DNA of 64,000 nt from Streptomyces davaonensis JCM 4913 (lineage in GTDB: Bacteria > Actinomycetota > Actinomycetes > Streptomycetales > Streptomycetaceae): the NCBI RefSeq assembly GCF_000349325.1, contig NC_020504.1:5180053-5244052 (forward strand), given 5' to 3'. Both the position numbers and the translations under genes were made by a program. Positions 15,226-23,324 of this stretch are shown here, in pieces (within the stretch, counting starts at the first letter, position 1; every line of letters starts with the position of its first letter). The notes below the pieces were generated by a model. The model had not been told where the DNA came from. It saw only the letters and a program-made list of their open reading frames with translations, and searched no databases.

Positions 15226-15693
15226 TTATGCGGTGGTCTGCGCGGTGAACGCGGGTGTACGGGGGGACTGTTCGTCGAAGCAACGCCTCAGCCGGGCCAT
15301 GAGCCGGGTGAGCCGGGCGACGTCCTCGTCGCTCCAGTCGCTCAGGCGCTCGGCGAGCAGCCGGGTGGTGCACCTGGTGAGCTCGTCCAGCCGGGCTCGC
15401 CCCGCGGGCGTGAGCCGCAGGATGCGGCTGCGCTTGTCCGCGGGGTCGGGAGAGCGGTCGATCCAGCCGCGCTCGGCGACGTGGGCGACATGGCGACTGG
15501 TGACCGACATGTCCACGGCGAGCAGTTCGGCGAGCTTGCTCATGCGCATGTCGCCGTGGCGGTCCAGCAGCGTCAGTACGGCGGCGGATCCGCTCGGGCA
15601 GTCGGCCGGCATGACCCGCCCCAGCTCCCGCTTCACGGCGCCGAAGGCGCTGAACTGCCGGACGAGCTCCTCGTAGAGCGCCTGCTCGGCCAT
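15226..15693 (-). CDS. MarR-family repressor of the exporter operon
   Basis: 155 residues with the MarR fold: N-terminal helix, HTH (MSKLAELLAVDMSVTSRHVA), and the wing with ERGWIDRSPDPADKRSRILRLT, the signature segment of the family. It is the first gene of the leftward unit marR-exporter-yceI-PPOX. Two GTTGC-N5-GCAAC-type palindromes lie 17-58 bases upstream of its start, consistent with autorepression and coordinate control of the pump. Single-component MarR/pump pairs typically respond to the exported compound. The identity of that compound cannot be read here. Confidence 0.92.
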   Translation of the reverse strand: MAEQALYEELVRQFSAFGAVKRELGRVMPADCPSGSAAVLTLLDRHGDMRMSKLAELLAVDMSVTSRHVAHVAERGWIDRSPDPADKRSRILRLTPAGRARLDELTRCTTRLLAERLSDWSDEDVARLTRLMARLRRCFDEQSPRTPAFTAQTTA

Positions 15694-15709
15694 CGCACCT
15701 CCCGATTTT

Positions 15710-15751
15710 GTTGCTTAGGGCAACCATAGAGAGGTTGGTTGCTACAGGCAA
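15710..15751 (-). promoter_or_regulatory. Tandem MarR operators
   Basis: GTTGC-ttagg-GCAAC (15710-15724) and TTGC-tacag-GCAA (15739-15751) share half-sites and are 28 bases apart, centre to centre. They sit immediately upstream of the MarR start codon, where they would overlap its promoter. Confidence 0.6.
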
Positions 15752-15897
15752 ACAAATTGGGTCGGGCGGGCCTCAAAACTTGGCAAAGGCAAGTATTGCG
15801 ACCGTAAATGTGCAGGTCGGGAGGGATGTGTGAGGGGCGGTGCAGGTGACCGGCCCCCACTTGGGCGCCACCTCGGGATTCGCTAGTGTTTCGGCCC

Positions 15898-16092
15898 ATG
15901 GCTAACACCCAGGGCCCCCAGGGCAACCACGACCCCGCCGGCAGCACCCAGATGTTCCGCGCGTTCGTCGACGAGGCCCCGCAGGGGCGTCAGCAGGCGG
16001 CCGCCTCCTCCGGTCCCCGTATCGGCCTGATCCTCGGTGTCGTCGCCGTCATCGCGGTCGTCGCGGCGGTGGCCTGGCTCGCGCTGAAGTAG
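15898..16092 (+). CDS. Small single-span membrane protein
   Basis: 64 residues: a polar N-terminal half (MANTQGPQGNHDPAGSTQMF) and one strongly hydrophobic helix at the C-terminus (IGLILGVVAVIAVVAAVAWL) ending in ALK. The topology suggests a tail-anchored or small inner-membrane protein. There is no Shine-Dalgarno sequence; TAGTGT at 15884-15889 lies 8 bases before ATG 15898, so the transcript is probably leaderless. It lies between the divergent marR unit and the convergent lipoprotein gene. I do not recognise a named family. Confidence 0.7.
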   Translation: MANTQGPQGNHDPAGSTQMFRAFVDEAPQGRQQAAASSGPRIGLILGVVAVIAVVAAVAWLALK

Positions 16093-16102
16093 CCCGCGCC
16101 GC

Positions 16103-16786
16103 TCACTCCCACCGGACCGTCACGTCCCGCGTCTCGACGTGCATGCCCAGTGGTACGCGCCAGGCGTCGACGCACACCGTCCAGGTCCGCTCCTTGCGCA
16201 CGCCGCCCGCGATCGGCGCCGGAAGCTCCGCCACCGACTCCACGGTCCCCCAGTCGACCCCGAGCGCCCCGATGATGTGCGTCCCGAAGGTCACGCTGCC
16301 CGAACGCACCGGGCTGCCCCCGGAGTTGCGGAAGCCGAGCGTCACCTTCTCGCACCACCGCTCCTCCGCCGCATCCCGCTCCGGCTCGGACCAGGTGAGG
16401 GCGGCGGGGGTGAGGGCGCTGGGCGTGGGAGTGGGTGAACTTGTGGGCGTACGGCTGGGTTTGGCGCCCTCCGCCGAAGGGGTGGGCCGTGGGGCGGTCG
16501 TCGGGCCGACCGAAGTCTCGGTCCCGGCAGGCGAGTTGCCCGGCTCCTGAGGTTCCCGTGACGCCTTTGGCGGCGGCCCCTGGGTCTCCAGCGGCACCAG
16601 GGTCACCTCTCCACTCGGCGACGCCGTCGCCGTACCGGAATCCCCAGGCACCCCTACGGCGACGTACCCGTCACCGTCCCCGCCGCCCGCGCATGCCGCC
16701 AGGAGGCCGCCCAGGCACACGACGGCCGCAGAGGCGCCGATGAGGGCGCGTCTGCGGCCAGGTGTCCATGTCGTCGCGCGGAGCAT
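16103..16786 (-). CDS. Secreted lipoprotein, Pro/Thr-rich linker plus C-terminal domain
   Basis: 227 residues. The signal peptide has a basic start (MLRATTWTPGRRRALIGAS), a hydrophobic core and the lipobox LLAAC, so the mature protein starts with Cys near residue 32. A Pro/Thr/Ser-rich stretch (about 50-130) probably spans the cell wall. The last 95 residues form a beta-rich domain with two Cys (RWCEKVTLGF and WTVCVDAWRV) that could make a disulphide. It begins some 40 bases beyond the sigN-like gene end in the same direction. The domain is not one I can name. Confidence 0.75.
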   Translation of the reverse strand: MLRATTWTPGRRRALIGASAAVVCLGGLLAACAGGGDGDGYVAVGVPGDSGTATASPSGEVTLVPLETQGPPPKASREPQEPGNSPAGTETSVGPTTAPRPTPSAEGAKPSRTPTSSPTPTPSALTPAALTWSEPERDAAEERWCEKVTLGFRNSGGSPVRSGSVTFGTHIIGALGVDWGTVESVAELPAPIAGGVRKERTWTVCVDAWRVPLGMHVETRDVTVRWE

Positions 16787-16825
16787 CGCGCCATGGTGGC
16801 TGACGCTCCGTCAGAAGGGAAGCCC

Positions 16826-17713
16826 TCAGTCGGAGATGAGGCCCTCGCGGAGCTGGGCCAGGGTCCGGGTGAGCAGCCGGGAGACGTGCATCTGGGAGAT
16901 GCCGACCTCCTCGCCGATCTGGGACTGGGTCATGTTGGCGAAGAAGCGCAGCATGATGATCCGCCGCTCACGGGGCGGGAGCTTGGCCAGCAGCGGCTTG
17001 AGGGACTCGCGGTACTCGACGCCCTCCAGCGCGCTGTCCTCGTAGCCGAGCCGGTCCGCCAGCGAGCCTTCGCCGCCGTCGTCCTCGGGGGCCGGGGAGT
17101 CCAGCGAGGAGGCCGTGTAGGCGTTGCCGACCGCCAGGCCGTCGACCACGTCCTCCTCGGACACGCCCAGTACGGCGGCGAGTTCGGTGACCGTGGGCGA
17201 GCGGTCCAGCTTCTGGGAGAGCTCGTCGCTGGCCTTCGTCAGTGCCAGGCGCAGCTCCTGGAGGCGGCGCGGGACCCGCACCGACCACGAGGTGTCGCGG
17301 AAGAACCGCTTGATCTCGCCGACCACCGTCGGCATCGCGAACGTCGGGAACTCCACGCCCCGTTCGCAGTCGAAGCGGTCGATCGCCTTGATCAGCCCGA
17401 TGGTGCCGACCTGGACGATGTCCTCCATCGGCTCGTTGCGGGAGCGGAAGCGGGCCGCGGCGTACCGGACGAGCGGGAGGTTCAGCTCGATCAGGGTGTC
17501 GCGGACGTAGGCGCGCTCGGGGCTGTTCTCGTCCAGCGCGGCGAGCCGCAGGAACAGGGAGCGGGACAGGGTGCGGGTGTCGATCGCCCCGGAGGCCGGG
17601 AGGGCCGGGGCGGGCGCGGCTTCGGCAAGGGCCGTTACGTCGTCGTCGAGCGCGGGCGCAGCCTCGCTCTTCGTGAGCGTGAGCACCTTGGAGCTGCCCT
17701 GTTCTGCGGACAT
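16826..17713 (-). CDS. sigN: SigB/SigF-group RNA polymerase sigma factor, sigN-like
   Basis: 295 residues from ATG 17713, with AGAGGGGGTGG just upstream. Region 2 contains [21 protein letters not shown] and [15 protein letters not shown]; region 2.4 [20 protein letters not shown]; region 3 follows; region 4.2 contains [20 protein letters not shown]. This is the stress/development sigma subgroup without ECF shortening. It lies next to a second factor of the same group (18005), an arrangement that matches my memory of sigN (SCO4034) beside sigF (SCO4035); the symbol rests on that synteny. No anti-sigma gene is adjacent. A perfect palindrome lies about 140 bases upstream. Confidence 0.8.
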   Translation of the reverse strand: MSAEQGSSKVLTLTKSEAAPALDDDVTALAEAAPAPALPASGAIDTRTLSRSLFLRLAALDENSPERAYVRDTLIELNLPLVRYAAARFRSRNEPMEDIVQVGTIGLIKAIDRFDCERGVEFPTFAMPTVVGEIKRFFRDTSWSVRVPRRLQELRLALTKASDELSQKLDRSPTVTELAAVLGVSEEDVVDGLAVGNAYTASSLDSPAPEDDGGEGSLADRLGYEDSALEGVEYRESLKPLLAKLPPRERRIIMLRFFANMTQSQIGEEVGISQMHVSRLLTRTLAQLREGLISD

Positions 17714-17826
17714 GCCACCCCCTCTGGGTCGCGGGACGGTCGCGGCGAACGCTCCCATTGAGGAACGCAGCCTTCACCTGAATACCGGAGCCGAAGCCGC
17801 GGCAAACGCGCTTCCGGCAGAATGTC

Positions 17827-17864
17827 ACATGTCGGCAACACGCTGTAGTGACATGTCGACATGT
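17827..17864 (-). promoter_or_regulatory. Palindrome and partial repeat upstream of sigN
   Basis: ACATGTCGACATGT (17851-17864) is a perfect 14-bp palindrome. A half copy, ACATGTCG, lies at 17827-17834, and GTCAC/GTGAC form an outer inverted pair across 17824-17852. The site is about 115-150 bases before the sigN start codon in the 290-base gap between sigN and sigF. The rest of the gap shows only short GTTCGTTC direct repeats near 17963-17980. Confidence 0.5.
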
Positions 17865-18004
17865 AAGACGCCAATCAGCCCTGGAAACAAGGGGTCTGAC
17901 GGCTTTTCGGCGTGAAACTGTCGGCAACGGCCCAGGTGAGCGATTCGCTCTCCTCGGGGACCCGTTCGTTCAGCTGTTCGTTCGGCTATTCGACCGACTC
18001 TCCA

Positions 18005-18868
18005 TCAGGCGTCGATCCGATTCGCCGACCGCAGCCGCTGGAAGCTACGCGCGAGTAGCCGCGACACATGCATCTGGGAGACGCCGAGTTCGGCACTGAT
18101 CTGCGACTGGGTGAGATTGCTGTAGTACCGCAGCAGCAGAATCCGCTGTTCCCGCTCGGGGAGTTGGACCAGCAGATGCCGGACGAGATCGCGGTGCTCC
18201 ACACCGTCCAGCGCGGGGTCCTCGTAGCCGAGCCGGTCCAGCAGTCCGGGCAGCCCGTCGCCCTCCTGCGCGGCCTCCAGCGAGGTGGCGTGGTACGACC
18301 GTCCCGCCTCGATGCAGGACAGCACCTCCTCCTCGCTGATGCGCAGCCGCTCGGCGATCTCGGCGGTGGAGGGGGTGCGTCCGAACGCCGTGGTGAGGTC
18401 CTCGGTCGCGCTGTTGACCTGCACCCACAGCTCGTGCAGCCGGCGCGGTACGTGGACCGTGCGGACGTTGTCCCGGAAGTACCGCTTGATCTCGCCCACG
18501 ACCGTGGGCATCGCGAAGGTCGGGAACTGCACGCCCCGGTCCGGGTCGAAGCGGTCGATGGCGTTGATCAGACCGATGGTGCCGACCTGGATCACGTCCT
18601 CCATCGGCTCGTTGCGGGAGCGGAAGCGGGCGGCCGCGTAGCGCACGAGCGGGAGGTTGGCCTCGATCAGCGCCCCGCGCACCCGGTTGTGCTCCGGCGT
18701 GCCCGGCCGGAGCTCCTTGAGCTGGCCGAAGAGGACCTGGGTGAGTGCGCGGGTGTCGGCACCGCGGCTGCGCGGGGCGGCCGGGGCTGTCTCCGGCGCC
18801 GCTTCCGGGGCCGCTTCTTGGGGAGGCGCAGTACTGGCCGTCACGGTCAACTCCACCTCGTAATCCAT
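18005..18868 (-). CDS. sigF: Sporulation sigma factor SigF
   Basis: About 287 residues from ATG 18868 (TTG 18883 is an in-frame alternative). After an Ala/Pro-rich leader come [20 protein letters not shown], region 2 ([58 protein letters not shown]), region 3 ([20 protein letters not shown]) and region 4 ([20 protein letters not shown]). Regions 2-4 closely resemble remembered S. coelicolor and S. aureofaciens SigF. In those species SigF acts late in spore maturation and is post-translationally controlled by anti-sigma proteins, none of which is encoded next to it here. Transcribed leftward toward sigN. Confidence 0.88.
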   Translation of the reverse strand: MDYEVELTVTASTAPPQEAAPEAAPETAPAAPRSRGADTRALTQVLFGQLKELRPGTPEHNRVRGALIEANLPLVRYAAARFRSRNEPMEDVIQVGTIGLINAIDRFDPDRGVQFPTFAMPTVVGEIKRYFRDNVRTVHVPRRLHELWVQVNSATEDLTTAFGRTPSTAEIAERLRISEEEVLSCIEAGRSYHATSLEAAQEGDGLPGLLDRLGYEDPALDGVEHRDLVRHLLVQLPEREQRILLLRYYSNLTQSQISAELGVSQMHVSRLLARSFQRLRSANRIDA

Positions 18869-18970
18869 CAACTCATCCGTCAAAAGCGGTCATAGCATCA
18901 CAAGACATGCCCACTGTGTGCAAGCACCGCATAACAACGTGTTGAGGACAAAGCAGAACAAAAGATGCAG

Positions 18971-19000
18971 AAAAGCCCCCTACCGTTCGGGCAGAGGGCT
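18971..19000 (-). terminator. Rho-independent terminator after the Dabb gene
   Basis: Read leftward, AGCCCTCTGCCC...GGGGGCT forms a hairpin followed by TTTT (18971-18974). It lies 28 bases beyond the stop of the gene at 19028. Confidence 0.6.
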
Positions 19001-19027
19001 GAGCTGAGGGCTTGCGGCCGAGCCGGC

Positions 19028-19321
19028 CTAGTACTCGTAGTCCGCGATCACCCAGGTCGCGAACTCCTTCCAGAGGGTCACGCCCGCCTGGTGCTCGGGG
19101 TGCTCCACGTACCGGCGCAGCGCGTCGACGTCGTCGAAGCCGGAGTTGATCGCGTAGTCGTAGGCGATGGGACGGTCGCTGAGGTTCCAGCCGAGCTCCC
19201 AGAAGCGGATCTCGGAGATCGTGCCCGGCAGTGACTGGAAGGCCTTCTCGCCCTCCAGGACGCGCGGGTCGTCCCGCTCGACACCCTCGTTGAGCTTGAA
19301 GAGGACCAGGTGGCGGATCAT
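19028..19321 (-). CDS. Dabb-family stress-responsive alpha/beta-barrel protein
   Basis: 97 residues from ATG 19321 with GGAGGAG upstream. MIRHLVLFKL is the typical first strand of dimeric alpha/beta-barrel (Dabb) proteins, followed by a conserved core (EIRFWELGWNLS, YDYAINSGFDDVDALRRYVE, HPEHQAGVTLWKEF). Members act as small stress proteins or, in some pathways, as cyclases or monooxygenases. The start codon overlaps the stop of the upstream small membrane protein (ATGA), so the two are translated together. It is not part of a biosynthetic cluster here, so a housekeeping or stress role is more likely. Confidence 0.88.
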   Translation of the reverse strand: MIRHLVLFKLNEGVERDDPRVLEGEKAFQSLPGTISEIRFWELGWNLSDRPIAYDYAINSGFDDVDALRRYVEHPEHQAGVTLWKEFATWVIADYEY

Positions 19322-19497
19322 GAGTCTCCTCCGTTGGCGATCCACGTCATGAATTCGCCGATGGCCTTGGCGGCGTCCGATATGCCCTCGAACCCTATCT
19401 GCACATAGTCGGCGGCCTTGGCCGGGTCCGTGATGATCACATAGAGCACGAAGACCGCGAGCACATAGACGGCGACCTTCTTCGAATTCACCGCCAC
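19318..19497 (-). CDS. Small single-span membrane protein coupled to the Dabb gene
   Basis: About 59 residues: a short basic start (MAVNSKK), one hydrophobic helix (VAVYVLAVFVLYVII), then an amphipathic part DPAKAADYVQIGFEGISDAA and GEFMTWIANGGDS. GTG 19497 is five bases after GGGAGG; GTG 19491 is also possible. The stop overlaps the start of the Dabb gene. Not a family I can name. Confidence 0.6.
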   Translation of the reverse strand: MAVNSKKVAVYVLAVFVLYVIITDPAKAADYVQIGFEGISDAAKAIGEFMTWIANGGDS

Positions 19498-19680
19498 TGC
19501 GGCCTCCCTGCCCTTGTCGCCCCAGAAGGGCCCCCTGTTGACGGCGGTGAGTGTAACCTTCACGTCCTTTTTAGGGACCAACGGCCCGTGCGCGGAGGCC
19601 CTTTGTCAGGTCCCCACCGGCGGGGCGGGCGGGCAGGATGGAGGGGCGCCCCGGGGGATCTGGCAGGAATCCTCAGGGCC

Positions 19681-19754
19681 CGGACGGAACCCCACTGCGG
19701 GGCACTTGCCGACGGTCTCCCCCGTACGCCGGCGAGTGCTGCGGGTTCCGTCCG
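19681..19754. other. Long imperfect hairpin upstream of tRNA-Ser terminator
   Basis: CGGACGGAACCC (19681-19692) pairs perfectly with GGGTTCCGTCCG (19743-19754). Inside, GGCACTTGCC (19701-19710) pairs with GGCGAGTGCT (19731-19740) almost completely, leaving a loop of about 20 bases. It is the main structure in the roughly 300-base gene-free stretch 19498-19797. It could be a terminator or an RNA element; no coding frame is evident. Confidence 0.45.
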
Positions 19755-19762
19755 AACGCACG

Positions 19763-19790
19763 AAGGGCCCCGTCTTTCGACGGGGCCCTT
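19763..19790 (-). terminator. Terminator of tRNA-Ser(CGA)
   Basis: A perfect 12-bp stem AAGGGCCCCGTC with loop tttc (19763-19790), eight bases past the 3' end of the tRNA in its direction of transcription. Confidence 0.8.
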
Positions 19791-19797
19791 CTCAGAG

Positions 19798-19882
19798 CGG
19801 TAGCGGAGGGATTTGAACCCTCGGTGACTTGCGCCACACTCGCTTTCGAGGCGAGCTCCTTCGGCCGCTCGGACACGCTACC
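19798..19882 (-). tRNA. tRNA-Ser, anticodon CGA
   Basis: An 85-base class II tRNA. The acceptor stem GGTAGCG/CGCTACC closes, the anticodon stem-loop CTCGC-CTCGAAA-GCGAG carries CGA (reads UCG), there is a long variable arm, and the T-loop region is GGTTCAAATCC. CCA is not encoded. Confidence 0.95.
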
Positions 19883-19927
19883 GAGGGAGACCTTACAGCA
19901 CGGTGGGCCCTGGTCAGAAATCGGTAT

Positions 19928-20410
19928 TCACCGGTTCCGGAAGAACTCCGTGAGGAGCCCGGCGCACTCCTGCGCGAGCACGCCCTCGATCACCTCGGGG
20001 CGGTGGTTGAGCCGCCGGTCGCGTACGACGTCCCAGAGGGAGCCGGCCGCACCGGCCTTCTCGTCCCGGGCGCCGTAGACGACCCGGTCCACCCGGGACT
20101 GGACGAGCGCGCCCGCGCACATGGTGCACGGCTCCAGCGTGACGACGAGCGTGCAGCCGGTCAGCCGCCACTCGCCCGCCCGTCTCCCACCACCACCCTT
20201 GCCGGAGGCGCTTCGCGCCGCCCCTCCCAATGCCCTGGCCGCACGCCGGATCGCCAGCACCTCCGCGTGCGCGGTCGGATCGCCGGTCGCCTCGCGTTCG
20301 TTGTGGCCGGCGCCGAGCACCGTCGTACCGTCCGCGGACAGCACGACGGCGCCGACGGGGACGTCCCCGCCGCGGACGGCGAGTTCGGCCTGGTCCAGGG
20401 CGAGCCGCAT
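19928..20410 (-). CDS. tadA: tRNA-specific adenosine deaminase TadA
   Basis: 160 residues. It converts A34 to inosine in tRNA-Arg(ACG). Zinc ligands and the catalytic Glu are in PTAHAEVLAIRRAA (His48, Glu50) and PCTMCAGA (Cys95, Cys98); VPVGAVV and GAGHNERE are family landmarks. About 20 residues (61-80, Gly/Ser/Arg-rich) are inserted between the HAE helix and the next strand relative to the relatives I remember. The start at ATG 20410 lacks a clear ribosome site, and the reading frame continues upstream without ATG or GTG. It follows the gene for the TadA-associated protein, which is translated first. Confidence 0.92.
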   Translation of the reverse strand: MRLALDQAELAVRGGDVPVGAVVLSADGTTVLGAGHNEREATGDPTAHAEVLAIRRAARALGGAARSASGKGGGGRRAGEWRLTGCTLVVTLEPCTMCAGALVQSRVDRVVYGARDEKAGAAGSLWDVVRDRRLNHRPEVIEGVLAQECAGLLTEFFRNR

Positions 20411-20466
20411 CGCGGCCCGCCAGCGGTCGCGTACCGGGTCCGGGGGACCCGTGGGGTCGGTCGGGG

Positions 20467-20994
20467 TCAGCGGACGGTCTCCAGGACCTCCGCGGCACCC
20501 AGGGCCTCGGCGATGGCGCCCAGCGCGTCGTCGGCGTCCAGGGACTTCAGCTCCTTCTCGCTGACACCCAGGTCGTCGAGGATCTCGCTGTCGCCGACCG
20601 GGCTGTGCGGCACCGCGTCGCCGGCGCCGTCCTCGTCGTCGTCGGAGTCGCCGTCCGGCTCCTCCGTGCCGTCGAGGTCGAGGGAGTCCAGATCGGCGTC
20701 GTCGTCACCGGGCTCCCTCCCGAGCAGCTCGTCGGTGAGCAGGATCTCGCCGTAACTGCTGCGGGCAGCGGCGGCGGCGTCCGAGACGTAGATACGCGGG
20801 TCGTCCTCGCCGTCGATCCGGACGACGCCGAACCAGGCGTCCTCCTGCTCGATGAGCACCAGCACCGTGTCGTCCTCGGGAGAGGCTTCACGGGCCAGGT
20901 CGGCCAGATCCGACAGGGTCTCCACATCGTCGAGCTCTTTGTCGCTCGCTTCCCACCCGTCTTCGGTGCGCGCGAGCAGTGCGGCGAAGTACAC
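20467..20994 (-). CDS. tRNA adenosine deaminase-associated protein
   Basis: 175 residues of a short actinobacterial family always found next to tadA. It opens with MYFAALLARTEDGWEA; GTG 20994 is chosen because GGGAGAG stands six bases before it (ATG 21015 is an in-frame alternative). The first 90 residues form a compact alpha/beta domain (DTVLVLIEQEDAWFGVVRID, GEILLTDELLG), then a strongly acidic linker and a C-terminal helical hairpin (DLGVSEKELKSLDADDALGA). Its biochemical role is not established. The gene order suggests that it assists or regulates TadA. Confidence 0.88.
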   Translation of the reverse strand: MYFAALLARTEDGWEASDKELDDVETLSDLADLAREASPEDDTVLVLIEQEDAWFGVVRIDGEDDPRIYVSDAAAAARSSYGEILLTDELLGREPGDDDADLDSLDLDGTEEPDGDSDDDEDGAGDAVPHSPVGDSEILDDLGVSEKELKSLDADDALGAIAEALGAAEVLETVR

Positions 20995-21223
20995 CGTGAC
21001 TCTCCCACTGGTCATAGGCGTGCCGGTTGGGGGTCCCCCCGGCGGAGGTTGCGGGCGGAGAGCGGTGCTCCGAGCCCCACCCACTCGGAATCGTGGCAGA
21101 AACGGAGCGATCAGGGGACGTCTTCGGCTCCCTGTGTCCGCCCGTTTTGATCGTCCACCAGCGGGATCGTACGCGGCGCCCGGCGTGGCGCACGCACCAG
21201 GCGGGCCGATAACGGGCCGAGCG

Positions 21224-21409
21224 CTACCAGCGGAAGGTGCGCATGCGCATGGCGTGGCGCAGCCGGGCGGCCTTGGCGCGCCGGGGCTGCACCCGGTCGC
21301 GCAGCTCCCGGGCCTCGGCCAGTTCCCGCAGGAACCTGGCCCGGCGGCGACGCCGCTCCGCGTCGGTCTCCGGCCGCTCCGCGCCCTCCAGGGACTCACC
21401 GTCAGGCAT
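21224..21409 (-). CDS. Small basic conserved hypothetical protein
   Basis: 61 residues, one quarter of them Arg: MPDGESLEGAERPETDAERR, then ARFLRELAEARELRDRVQPR and a C-terminus of AARLRHAMRMRTFRW. It looks like one long basic helix and might bind nucleic acid. ATG 21409 is preceded by GGGGGTG. It is divergent from upp, with 93 bases between starts. Codon use is normal for the genome. Not a family I can name. Confidence 0.65.
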   Translation of the reverse strand: MPDGESLEGAERPETDAERRRRRARFLRELAEARELRDRVQPRRAKAARLRHAMRMRTFRW

Positions 21410-21502
21410 CTGCACACCCCCAGTACGTCCCTCCCACTTTCCCTCTGATGGGCGGTTTGATGCCAGCGCGAGGGGCACGTCGGCCCGGTTACTGTTAGGG
21501 AC

Positions 21503-22138
21503 ATGCGTCTCCACGTCGTCGACCACCCGCTGGTCGCCCACAAGCTCACCACGCTGCGCGACCAGCGCACCGACTCCGCGACGTTCCGGCGTCTCGCCGA
21601 TGAGCTGGTCACCCTGCTCGCCTACGAGGCCACGCGGGACGTCCGTACCGAACAGGTGGACATCCAGACGCCGGTCGAGCGGACCACGGGCGTCAAGCTC
21701 TCCTACCCCCGCCCGCTGGTCGTGCCGATCCTGCGCGCCGGGCTCGGCATGCTGGAGGGCATGGTCCGGCTGCTGCCCACCGCGGAAGTCGGCTTCATGG
21801 GCATGATCCGCAACGAGGAGACGCTTCAGGCGTCCACGTACGCCACGCGGATGCCGGAGGATCTCTCCGGGCGCCAGGTGTACGTCCTCGACCCGATGCT
21901 GGCCACGGGTGGCACGCTCGTCGCGGCCATTCAGGAGCTGATCAAGCGCGGTGCGGACGATGTGACCGCGGTTGTGCTGCTGGCCGCGCCGGAGGGCGTG
22001 GAGGTCATGGAGCGGGAGCTGGCGGGGACGCCGGTGACCGTGGTCACGGCGTCCGTTGACGAGCGGCTCAATGAGCACGGGTACATCGTGCCGGGGCTGG
22101 GTGACGCGGGGGACCGGATGTACGGGGCTGCTGAGTAG
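21503..22138 (+). CDS. upp: Uracil phosphoribosyltransferase
   Basis: 211 residues, standard length. It salvages uracil: uracil + PRPP gives UMP + PPi. Conserved parts are [41 protein letters not shown], and the PRPP loop [17 protein letters not shown]. The C-terminal uracil-binding segment [14 protein letters not shown] is complete. There is no Shine-Dalgarno sequence; TACTGT at 21490-21495 ends 7 bases before ATG 21503, so the transcript is probably leaderless. Confidence 0.97.
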   Translation: MRLHVVDHPLVAHKLTTLRDQRTDSATFRRLADELVTLLAYEATRDVRTEQVDIQTPVERTTGVKLSYPRPLVVPILRAGLGMLEGMVRLLPTAEVGFMGMIRNEETLQASTYATRMPEDLSGRQVYVLDPMLATGGTLVAAIQELIKRGADDVTAVVLLAAPEGVEVMERELAGTPVTVVTASVDERLNEHGYIVPGLGDAGDRMYGAAE

Positions 22139-22144
22139 CCGACC

Positions 22145-22789
22145 TCAGCAACTCTTCTTCGACTCGGCGGGCGTCGACTTCGGCTTGGCCAGTGCGGCCA
22201 GGGCCTTGGTGGCGTCCGCCTTTGTCGTGAGGTTCTTGAACGCCGTGCCGATGATCAGGTCCACCTCGGTGCCCTTGCGCTTGGCGTCCGTGCGGCGTTC
22301 GGCGCCGGTCAGCTGTGTGCCCAGGACCGGGAGTGACGTGTCCAGGGCCGAGGACGGGCCGAGCAGTATGCCGGTGCCCTTGACCTTCTTGTCGTACTCC
22401 TTGGTCGCGTTGCCCACGTCGCCGATCTTGAAGCCGCGCTTCTTCAGTTCGTCGGCGGTCTTCTTGGCGAGGCCGCTGACGGGCGTGGCGTTGAGTACGT
22501 TGACGGTGATCTGGCCCGGCTTGAGCAGGGCGGCGGCGCTCGCCGTGGCCGTGGGGGTCGCCCGGGTGCCGCAGTCCGCCTTGGGACCGGCCGCCGAGGC
22601 TTCCTCACCGCCGCCGGTGAAGACGTCGATGAGCTGGAACGTGCCCCAGCCGATCACGCCGAGCGCGGTGACGGAGGCGACGGTCAGGAGCACGAGCCTG
22701 CCGCGCCGCCGGGGACGGCGCATCCGGGGGTACTTGTTCCCCCTGATCCGGTACTGGCCGCCCATGCCAGGGGGAGTCAGCATGCTCAT
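22145..22789 (-). CDS. Membrane-anchored LytR C-terminal domain protein
   Basis: 214 residues: a basic cytosolic start (RRPRRRGR), one membrane helix (about 32-55), a Thr/Ala-rich extracytoplasmic linker, and a LytR_C domain (GQITVNVLNATPVSGLAKKT, ELKKRGFKIGDVGNA, and VDLIIGTAFKNL). This domain accompanies LytR-CpsA-Psr wall-polymer ligases, but here it stands without the catalytic part. It lies tail to tail with upp (6 bases between stops). ATG 22783 is a close alternative start. Presumably works in cell-wall assembly; partner unknown. Confidence 0.85.
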   Translation of the reverse strand: MSMLTPPGMGGQYRIRGNKYPRMRRPRRRGRLVLLTVASVTALGVIGWGTFQLIDVFTGGGEEASAAGPKADCGTRATPTATASAAALLKPGQITVNVLNATPVSGLAKKTADELKKRGFKIGDVGNATKEYDKKVKGTGILLGPSSALDTSLPVLGTQLTGAERRTDAKRKGTEVDLIIGTAFKNLTTKADATKALAALAKPKSTPAESKKSC

Positions 22790-22923
22790 GGGCGCAGCGT
22801 AGTGCGCCGCGGCGGCGATTCCTACTAGATGATCATTCGACGCCGGTCAGGAGAACCCGAAAGGGCCAACCTTCACCGGACGGACACCTGACGTGCCGCT
22901 CCGGAGGGGGCCCTGGTCCGGCG

Positions 22924-23220
22924 CTAGTCCAGCTCGAGCACGCGCGCGTGCAGCACCTGGCGCTGCTGGAGCGCGGCGCGCACGGCCCGGTGCAGGCCGT
23001 CCTCCAGGTACAGGTCGCCCTGCCACTTCACTACGTGGGCGAACAGGTCGCCGTAGAAGGTGGAGTCCTCGGCGAGGAGGGTTTCCAGGTCGAGCTGGCC
23101 CTTGGTCGTCACGAGCTGATCGAGGCGGACCGGGCGCGGCGCGACGTCCGCCCACTGCCGGGTGCTCTCCCGGCCGTGGTCGGGGTACGGCCGGCCGTTT
23201 CCGATGCGCTTGAAGATCAC
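22924..23220 (-). CDS. Small ParB-like-domain protein
   Basis: 98 residues from GTG 23220. The core LDLETLLAEDSTFYGDLFAH, VVKWQGDLYLEDGLHRAVRA and RQVLHARVLELD resembles the small ParB/Srx fold (a beta strand, then an E-DG-HR motif). Automated pipelines sometimes call such proteins VapB antitoxins, but no toxin gene lies beside it, so I do not adopt that name. The surrounding gene order looks like ordinary core genome. Function unknown. Confidence 0.75.
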   Translation of the reverse strand: MIFKRIGNGRPYPDHGRESTRQWADVAPRPVRLDQLVTTKGQLDLETLLAEDSTFYGDLFAHVVKWQGDLYLEDGLHRAVRAALQQRQVLHARVLELD

Positions 23221-23324
23221 ACGGAAAGCCTACCGGTCCAGACGTTCCGGGCGCAGCCATGGCGACGGAGTGCGACGCTGGAAAAGCTTGTGCAATCCAG
23301 GGCGAATCGGAACAGGTGCCTGAG

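Noticed and set aside
12786..15248. Rightward open frame of 820 codons opposite the DHA2 exporter
   Set aside because: Antisense shadow with Asp/Gly/Gln-rich composition and no domain; the leftward gene is clearly real.
22924..23220. VapB-type antitoxin
   Set aside because: The ParB-like core is visible, but no toxin gene is adjacent and the name rests only on pipeline labels.
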